Source: Planctomycetota bacterium (GTDB lineage Bacteria; Planctomycetota; Phycisphaerae; WQYP01). From it: 38,769 bases of DNA. Position 1 is the stretch's first letter. Each line of letters opens with the position of its first letter. This document shows positions 33,261 to 38,769 of the stretch, piece by piece. The stretch lies in assembly GCA_021810145.1 (NCBI GenBank), contig JAJZJL010000029.1:1-38769 (forward strand), read 5' to 3'. Both the position numbers and the translations under genes were made by a program. The notes beneath the pieces are model-generated. The model was not told the origin of the DNA. It ran no database searches and worked only from the letters and a program-made list of their open reading frames with translations.

Positions 33261-36200
33261 CTACTGTGGCAAAATCTTCAGCGCGACAATATGCGGTTGC
33301 ACCGTTGCGCCATCGTTGCAATAGGACCGATCCACGATGGCGATGAACCGGCGGCTGCCTTCCAGAATGAATTCGGCATTCTGGTTGGTGGGGTCGGTGG
33401 AAATCGAATACTGCGTCGGCACGGCACCGATTGCGACACCCTGGTTGGCGTTGTACCAGTCCGTCGGCAGGTACGTTGCGCTTCCGGCCGCGTACGCCGC
33501 CGAGTACGCCGGATTCAGGCGCAGCGCCTGCACGAGGCCATAAACGGCAAACGTGTCGCTGCGGACCGTGATGAAATTCGCGACATCCGCCCAGGCGGCA
33601 TCGCGCTGCTGAATTGTGGTGGGCACGACACTGCCGGTATAAAGGCCACCGGCTGTGTCGATAACAGGCAGCATCGCCGTCAGCAGGTCAGCCCGGGTTC
33701 TGAAGCCGGTGCCGACGTAGCCAGCAGCACTGTACTTAAAGTTAAGCAGTGGATTCTTCGCCATGGTCACAGTTGTGTTGGCACTGGTACCCGTGCCCGT
33801 TGCGACAAAGTTCGGAACGTAAGAGCCGGGGCTGGCTACCGTGGTATCCAACCTGTCACGAAAAGCAATAGCAGCATCCACGAGGTTGGATATATACGGC
33901 GCCGTCGGTGCTACCGAACCGCTCCACAATGCACCGTCATCGGAAAAGGCGGAATACAACACATCAGGCCCAGCGGTGTTGATGTTGATCTTCCCCGGCA
34001 GGCGCACCAGGTCGGTGGCACCCTCGGGCAACGCGGCGCTGGCCGGGCTGGCGCTGCGGTAGGTGATGCTGACCATCGAAAGGATGTTGGGGGCCATTTC
34101 ACCAAACGAGGTCCGGGCGACCGATCCGCCGGTATTCACAGCGAGGATAGGATCCTCCGGGTATCCGTATACCTGAGTCGCTGCGCTATACGCGGCTCGC
34201 GGATCGTATGCGAAGTCAAAATAAAGCGCGGAATCGTCAATTTCGTTGCTGAACGTGGGGTCCTTGGCAGCGCCCAGGCTGCGCGCATATTTCACGTACG
34301 TCATGCCATTGTTGCTGGTGGTGTAGGCAAAGGGTGATGAGACGCTTGGGGGTGATGTCACGCCGGTGGGCGGCGGGTAGGGAAGCGTTGGGGTGGCGTA
34401 CGCAACATTGGCGTTGATTTGGCTCGCGATGGTCTCAGCGGTCCCGGTCGCCGAGTCGACGTAATTGGTTTCACGGGCTATACAGTTGAAATCGTCAAGG
34501 TTGATAAACCCTTTCGGGTCCAGCGGCGCGATGAAATCGCCGGCACCATCGTAGACACCGCCCGAATAAACCCGGTCGAACAGGGGCACCCCAGCGTTGC
34601 CCGCAGCGGCAATCGGCTGTGTGTTCTCAACGCCGGGGCCACCCTCTGCCGCTGTAAGCGGCGTCGGCTGAGCCGGCAGGGCGGGGGCCATCGCAAGCCC
34701 GGCGGGAAATGAGTCGCAGCTCCATTCGAGGTTGTTGCTCCGCTGCACGTCCGAATACCACGTCTTCGCGGTGGTGAACGTCAGTCCGGAAAAGTTGTAG
34801 GAAAGCACGTCTACGACGGCGTAGCTGACCGTTCCGGGAGCTGTGGGATTGGGCACCGGGCGCAGCAGTTCCATGGTGCCAGTGGCGGGAATGGCAGCCA
34901 AACCGGGATTAGACGATGCGGTTGGAGTTTTTACTCCGACGGAAAGGATCGGGTCACTGGGGTCTGAGAGCACAACGGCGAAGGCGCCGCCCGAGCCTGC
35001 GGGGTTACCGTAGGATCCCATTTCACCGTTGGGAAAGCTTCCCCCGGTAAGGCTTGCAAGGGGTAATGCCGTACCCGAGGTGATCGCGCCGTTGACGACG
35101 GTGCCATTTACCAACACCTGCCAGCCAACCAGGTTCAGCGGGTTTGATCCCGGATACGGGTTTATCAGTTCCAGTGTCCAATGCTGGATTGCCGCCCCCG
35201 CCTGGGCGTAGGTCCCGGCGGTGCCGTTGGTCTTTATCTGCACCTCAAGCTCGTTAAGGAAAGGCTGGGCGGTCAGACCCACGTAGGTGTTCTGGTCGGG
35301 GGTAGCGGTCGCCGGCACCTGGTTGAGGCCGCTGGCCATGCAGTACATCGGCCAGCCGGACGATGCGGCCGTGGCCATGCTGCTGGGGATCGCGGGGTCC
35401 TGCAGGAACTCGCCCGGCGGGCCGCCGCCAATCGGGGCAGCCACATATTGGATAATCGGCGGCTCGGCGTAGTCCACGCCACCAATGGCAACCGTCCCAT
35501 TGCCCTGGAGGTACGAGAGATAATTCACGACGTACGCAGCGGCGTGTGGGTAGCTGAAGCCGCAATCGACGAGCATTTCGTAAAGTTCAGTGCAGAAGGC
35601 CTGCGATGGGGTGGCGTTGTTCAGATCAAGCCGCATCGGGCCGATCTGCGTCTGCATTGCCGTAGCGGCGGCCACCACGGACGCGGGGGCACCTGCGGGC
35701 GCGGTCGCCTTGTTAATCGTTACGGCGTTGTAGTCCCTGCTCCAAGAGAGGTCGGTGTAAAGGCTGCGGTAGCCGGAGCCATAATAATCCCCAGCAGACG
35801 TGAGCGGCAGGCCGAATGTGTCCGGCATCAAGGTCGCAAGGCGCGAGTAGGTTGGCGAGCCAAAGGCTGCCCCGCCCGCACCGCCGCCGGTAAGAAGGTC
35901 CATTTCCGTATTCGTACCGAAGAGGTCGGCCGACCAGGGCGCCGGGGGCGTCACGACGGCGAAATATCCCGGAGGACCGTTGGTCGGGTACTGCTGTTCG
36001 TAGTCGTCCAGCACTCCTTGCCAGACCGGCAGGTTGTAGAACGAGCCAACGGGGGTGTATTCCCCGTATTTCCCGCTCCGCCCGGCGGTCGTGGGATTTG
36101 CGGAAGGGTTTCCCAGCTGCGCCGGCGAGCCGTTTTGCTCCGCGTAGGTGTAGTCCGTGTAGCTCTTTGTGCCGGAGACGAAAGTGATGAGGTTATCAAT

Positions 36201-37493
36201 GTCCAGATTCGGCGCATTGAGTATCTGGCCGGAAGCGATAAATGCACCGCATTTCGCGTATGGATCCGAGGCCTCCGATGTGTTGGTGGCGGAGTTGGCA
36301 AAGGCGTTGGCGATCCAGCCCGTGTTGACATTCAGCATCGCGGAGGTATCAACAATTCGCACGGCGAAGCGGTAGCGCGTGCCGTTGGGATCGCTGTAGG
36401 GCAAAAGGTTCCACATGGCGTCTGGTCCTGTGGCGTAGGTAGCGTTGCCGAGCTTGGTCAACTGAGGGTTGTTGGTAGGGTAAAATTGCCAGCGCGGCTC
36501 AACCACCGACGCGTTGGGAACTACGACCGTGCCCCCGGCAAGGGGCGGAAGGTTCGCCGCGCCGCTGAAGGAATAGCCAATGTCGTAGACGCCCGTTGTC
36601 GGGTCATAGAGGTAGGGCGAGAGGCAACTGATCAGCGGGGTGGTAATTGTGCCGGCACCTCCGAAGGGAGTGGCCTCACCGGCGGGGACCGGGACCTGTG
36701 AGGTGCCTGCCGCAACCCATGCGCCGGTTCCTGGTGGGGCTTCCGAGGCAAAAGTGTTGGCGGTGCCGTCGTAGATATATACGCCCACGCTCCGTGCAAC
36801 AGGGAGGCCTTGGTGCGGCTGGTTCGGGTAAAGGGTTTGGGGAGCACAATAAAAAACCCTTTCCCCTGGGGCGTAATTCGAGAACGGCTCATACGGGAGC
36901 GTGGAGACCAGCCACGGTTCACTGGGGGCGTATTGGGTAGGAGTTCCCGGGGTAGCTCCCGGGACGATAACCGATTGATAGAATTGGGCGTTCGAAGGCG
37001 TGGCGGTGGTCATCGGTCCAATCTCGGGGTAATCCCAGTAGCGGGCAATTTGGCCGGTGGTTCCCTGCGCCAATGAATATTGGTTCGGCACGTAGCCCGC
37101 CGGCTCGACGGGCGCAGTTGTGGTGGCAAGGGGATAATATTGCCCCACGGCGTAGGTGCCGTTCGATTGATCCAGCGTCTGATTCAACATCAACCCGCGG
37201 ACGGTGTTAAGCACGCCCTGCTGGGCCATATTTAAGCTGGCGGTGGAGTTGCTGGCATAGGCCGATTTCCGGTCCGCACTGGCCATGAGAATAAATACCG
37301 TACCCATCAACGCCAGCAGCACCAGCAGCGCAATAACCAGCAGTAAAATCATTCCCGAATCGCGGCGTTGCCGCGATGGCAGGGAGTCAGGAGTCAGGAG
37401 ATAGGAGTTAGAAGAATAACGAAGCGCTGCGCTTCGATTTGTTTCTAACTGCTCACTTCTCACTTCCAGATTCTTATTCATAATGGTCTTCAT
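33261..37493 (-). CDS. Giant GspK-like pseudopilin
   Basis: 1410 residues if it starts at ATG 37493. A prepilin-type site is seen at residues 41-48 (RQRRDSG then M), followed by a hydrophobic helix (ILLLVIALLVLLALMGTVFI) that lacks the Glu at +5, as in GspK and PilX. The long remainder is rich in Pro, Thr, Tyr, Asn and Gly and probably beta-rich. Near residue ~1155 LVRLPGKININTAGPDVLYS carries the GspK-type INxNTA motif. Typical GspK has ~320 residues, so this is over four times longer. It follows a GspJ-like gene, which suggests a type II-like secretion or pilus system. Residues 8-45 are encoded by heptamer tracts and palindromes. Confidence 0.75.
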   Translation of the reverse strand: MKTIMNKNLEVRSEQLETNRSAALRYSSNSYLLTPDSLPSRQRRDSGMILLLVIALLVLLALMGTVFILMASADRKSAYASNSTASLNMAQQGVLNTVRGLMLNQTLDQSNGTYAVGQYYPLATTTAPVEPAGYVPNQYSLAQGTTGQIARYWDYPEIGPMTTATPSNAQFYQSVIVPGATPGTPTQYAPSEPWLVSTLPYEPFSNYAPGERVFYCAPQTLYPNQPHQGLPVARSVGVYIYDGTANTFASEAPPGTGAWVAAGTSQVPVPAGEATPFGGAGTITTPLISCLSPYLYDPTTGVYDIGYSFSGAANLPPLAGGTVVVPNASVVEPRWQFYPTNNPQLTKLGNATYATGPDAMWNLLPYSDPNGTRYRFAVRIVDTSAMLNVNTGWIANAFANSATNTSEASDPYAKCGAFIASGQILNAPNLDIDNLITFVSGTKSYTDYTYAEQNGSPAQLGNPSANPTTAGRSGKYGEYTPVGSFYNLPVWQGVLDDYEQQYPTNGPPGYFAVVTPPAPWSADLFGTNTEMDLLTGGGAGGAAFGSPTYSRLATLMPDTFGLPLTSAGDYYGSGYRSLYTDLSWSRDYNAVTINKATAPAGAPASVVAAATAMQTQIGPMRLDLNNATPSQAFCTELYEMLVDCGFSYPHAAAYVVNYLSYLQGNGTVAIGGVDYAEPPIIQYVAAPIGGGPPGEFLQDPAIPSSMATAASSGWPMYCMASGLNQVPATATPDQNTYVGLTAQPFLNELEVQIKTNGTAGTYAQAGAAIQHWTLELINPYPGSNPLNLVGWQVLVNGTVVNGAITSGTALPLASLTGGSFPNGEMGSYGNPAGSGGAFAVVLSDPSDPILSVGVKTPTASSNPGLAAIPATGTMELLRPVPNPTAPGTVSYAVVDVLSYNFSGLTFTTAKTWYSDVQRSNNLEWSCDSFPAGLAMAPALPAQPTPLTAAEGGPGVENTQPIAAAGNAGVPLFDRVYSGGVYDGAGDFIAPLDPKGFINLDDFNCIARETNYVDSATGTAETIASQINANVAYATPTLPYPPPTGVTSPPSVSSPFAYTTSNNGMTYVKYARSLGAAKDPTFSNEIDDSALYFDFAYDPRAAYSAATQVYGYPEDPILAVNTGGSVARTSFGEMAPNILSMVSITYRSASPASAALPEGATDLVRLPGKININTAGPDVLYSAFSDDGALWSGSVAPTAPYISNLVDAAIAFRDRLDTTVASPGSYVPNFVATGTGTSANTTVTMAKNPLLNFKYSAAGYVGTGFRTRADLLTAMLPVIDTAGGLYTGSVVPTTIQQRDAAWADVANFITVRSDTFAVYGLVQALRLNPAYSAAYAAGSATYLPTDWYNANQGVAIGAVPTQYSISTDPTNQNAEFILEGSRRFIAIVDRSYCNDGATVQPHIVALKILPQ
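37359..37377. repeat. Palindrome encoding the pseudopilin's basic leader
   Basis: ATCGCGGC, GTT, GCCGCGAT: perfect 8-3-8. On the minus strand it encodes SRQRRD, just before the prepilin cleavage site. Confidence 0.65.
37383..37410. repeat. Heptamer tract inside the pseudopilin frame, GGAGTCA type
   Basis: GGAGTCA twice, GGAGATA, GGAGTTA, phased. On the minus strand it encodes SNSYLLTPDS. Confidence 0.8.
37420..37436. repeat. Palindrome CGAAGCGC-T-GCGCTTCG
   Basis: Perfect 8-1-8 palindrome between two heptamer tracts and within the pseudopilin frame. Its core is shared with 6818-6830. Confidence 0.65.
37445..37472. repeat. Heptamer tract inside the pseudopilin frame, CTCACTT type
   Basis: CTAACTG, CTCACTT, CTCACTT, CCAGATT in phase. 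On the minus strand it encodes LEVRSEQLE. Confidence 0.75.
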
Positions 37494-37579
37494 ACATCAC
37501 CTTCAATTCTTGGCGTTTCGCAGCGGCGGGTTCAACCCCCGCCCCTGACTCCTGGCTCCTTCCCAACCCCCACCGCACG

Positions 37580-37601
37580 GCCGCGGGTTTCCACCCGCGG
37601 C
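37580..37601. repeat. GC-rich hairpin, 9-bp stem
   Basis: GCCGCGGGT, loop TTCC, ACCCGCGGC. Contains most of the 22 bases identical to 8371-8392. Confidence 0.7.
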
Positions 37602-37614
37602 TGCCCCCGTCCCA

Positions 37615-37656
37615 AATCCTAGATTCCAGATTCCAGGTTCTAGATTCCAAGTTCCA
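37615..37656. repeat. Heptamer tract, GATTCCA type
   Basis: AATCCTA, GATTCCA, GATTCCA, GGTTCTA, GATTCCA, AGTTCCA: six phased units in the gap between the two pseudopilin genes. Confidence 0.85.
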
Positions 37657-37679
37657 TCCCGTCCCCTCCCACCCGCGGC

Positions 37680-37700
37680 CCGGTGGGATAAACCCACCGG
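37680..37700. repeat. GC-rich hairpin, 8-bp stem
   Basis: CCGGTGGG, loop ATAAA, CCCACCGG, seven bases from a heptamer tract. Confidence 0.65.
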
Positions 37701-37706
37701 CTCGCC

Positions 37707-37755
37707 CTAACTCCTCCCTCCTCCCTCCTCACTCCTAACTCCTCCCTCCTAACTC
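37707..37755. repeat. Heptamer tract, CTAACTC/CTCCCTC type, seven units
   Basis: CTAACTC, CTCCCTC, CTCCCTC, CTCACTC, CTAACTC, CTCCCTC, CTAACTC, perfectly phased. It begins six bases past the stop codon of the GspJ-like gene. Confidence 0.88.
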
Positions 37756-37761
37756 CTTCCC

Positions 37762-38769
37762 TCACTGCGGCAAATTCACCACCTGCGTAATCCACCGTCC
37801 GCCCTGCAGCCGATTATTCGGATCGGTCACGCAATAGGTAATTCTCAGGGCTTTGGGCCACTCGGCTTTATTGCCCGCATAGAAAACGTAGGTAACGCTG
37901 TCAACGTTTGTTGGGGAACCGGACGCGCTTTGGCTGTTGCCAAGGACGGCCAACTGCGCTGATCCGCCTGAAACGGGCGAAAGCGGGCCACCCGGATTCC
38001 CGGGAACCGACTGCGAAGTTGTGTTCCCGTCAATACCGTACCAATTCAGGGTTGGGTAGAGAGCGGGTAGGGGTACAGGATAGAGGGTATTATTGGCCTG
38101 CGTCCCGTCGTTTGACGCGCCGTCGGTCCAATCCACGGCGAAGCTCGGCACGCCCTGAAGCATAATGGGGGACATCCGGTAATAGGCGTTGAGCATTTGC
38201 TGGGCGGGCAAAGTGGTGCGCCCGATTTCTGAGGCACCGGGAGTGATCAGCGTGGCTCGGCGATAACAGAAAAAGTCGGCAATTGCGGAGAGATTCTTGG
38301 CGGCATTCGCGGCGCTTGCAATTGGGGTGTCAGCCAAGCCGTCCACATAGGCTTCGACGGTGCCGGTGCCGGTAGGTGAAACCATCGCTTCGCCGCTGGG
38401 AGCCGGTGCCGAAAGGGTGAATCCCTTCCCCGCTTCGGGCACCGCGTCGTAGGCAGCATCGAGGCGGGAGGACGTTACCGTCGCGTACGAGTTGCCGTAA
38501 AGCGCGCTGTACTCGTCCTGATGGGACGCAACGCCGGTCTCCGACTTGATGGTCACGGGATAGCCGGAGCTGCCGCCGTTCTGCGCGGCGGCACCGTCGG
38601 TTGAGTTGGGGAAGTTGTAAGAGAGGGGGAAGAATGGGTTGTTGTAAACCGTAGTACCAAAGGCGCCTCCCACGGGGGGGATTACCCCGTAATATGGGTT
38701 GGCCGCCGATCCGGCCGGGGTGCCGGCCGGAATCAGCAGCATTGCTTGACGGCCAAAGTAAAACTGTCC
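37762..38769 (-). CDS. GspJ-like pseudopilin, 5' end beyond the right edge
   Basis: The frame stays open from the edge (GQFYFGRQAMLLIPAG) to a stop at 37762, 336 visible codons. The N-terminal prepilin segment would lie outside the window. The end, WPKALRITYCVTDPNNRLQG, follows the GspJ pattern of a 'P.ALRI.Y.V.D' strand near the C-terminus. The rest is rich in Gly, Ser, Pro and Asn like the neighbouring GspK-like protein. Position directly upstream of that gene matches the J-K order of type II secretion operons. The gap between them (268 bases) is filled with repeats. The J assignment rests on one short motif and gene order. Confidence 0.6.
   Translation of the reverse strand, partial: GQFYFGRQAMLLIPAGTPAGSAANPYYGVIPPVGGAFGTTVYNNPFFPLSYNFPNSTDGAAAQNGGSSGYPVTIKSETGVASHQDEYSALYGNSYATVTSSRLDAAYDAVPEAGKGFTLSAPAPSGEAMVSPTGTGTVEAYVDGLADTPIASAANAAKNLSAIADFFCYRRATLITPGASEIGRTTLPAQQMLNAYYRMSPIMLQGVPSFAVDWTDGASNDGTQANNTLYPVPLPALYPTLNWYGIDGNTTSQSVPGNPGGPLSPVSGGSAQLAVLGNSQSASGSPTNVDSVTYVFYAGNKAEWPKALRITYCVTDPNNRLQGGRWITQVVNLPQ

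Noticed and set aside
35181..36701. Open frame of 506 codons on the plus strand within the pseudopilin gene
   Set aside because: Antisense to a well-supported long gene. The Arg/Gly/Val-rich product matches no family and has no ribosome site.

Overview
The window reads as chromosomal DNA of a GC-rich, Gram-negative-type bacterium, most likely a planctomycete of the class Phycisphaerae. That placement is an inference. It rests on the smc-coaE-rho order with a Rho carrying a long Ala-rich N-terminal extension, Tat-exported glycoside hydrolases, a very large GspK-like pseudopilin, and intergenic DNA full of short-word repeats. No rRNA, tRNA, CRISPR array, insertion sequence or prophage was seen.

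Layout. Positions 1-5662 (minus): three-gene glycoside hydrolase operon, GH2 beta-galactosidase, Tat-exported GH5 and Tat-exported GH36 alpha-galactosidase (cut by the left edge). 5923-6608 (plus): a small zinc-ribbon protein and a small membrane protein. 6609-8735: repeat-rich DNA around a PIN-domain toxin-like gene and its small partner. 8736-10638: smpB convergent with a WecA/TagO-type lipid-carrier sugar-phosphate transferase. 10880-13732: a sigma-70-type promoter, an ECF sigma factor, a membrane anti-sigma-like protein and an HtrA-like PDZ protein lacking the whole catalytic triad. 14011-15116: promoter, structured leader and a response regulator with a possible degenerate RsbW-like output domain. 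15344-21610: smc, coaE and rho. 22310-23879: lipoprotein (Ysc84 type), amidase and DUF202 protein. 23942-24988 (minus): FTR1 iron permease behind two Fur-box-like dyads. 25423-30260 (minus): DUF2892 protein, membrane fusion protein and RND pump. 30728-33054 (minus): small exported carboxypeptidase-regulatory-like protein and nadE. 33261-38769 (minus): GspK-like and GspJ-like pseudopilins, the latter cut by the right edge.

The most unusual signal is in the non-coding DNA. At least eleven tracts are built of perfectly phased 7-base units (CAATGAN, GCATTKR, GTTCGTT, CTAACTC, GATTCCA, TCTCAAA, GGAGTCA types). They alternate with small GC-rich palindromes in gaps near 6.8, 8.3, 25.2, 30.4 and 37.4-37.75 kb. 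One mosaic block (37359-37472) lies inside the reading frame of the GspK-like pseudopilin and encodes its leader. The tracts resemble in design the heptameric STRR sequences known in filamentous cyanobacteria.

How the genes work together: the first operon fits galactose-decorated mannan or related hemicellulose use. The sigma/anti-sigma/PDZ trio looks like an envelope-stress or surface-signal module. Smc, CoaE, Rho, SmpB and NadE are housekeeping. FTR1 with its dyads is an iron-uptake unit.
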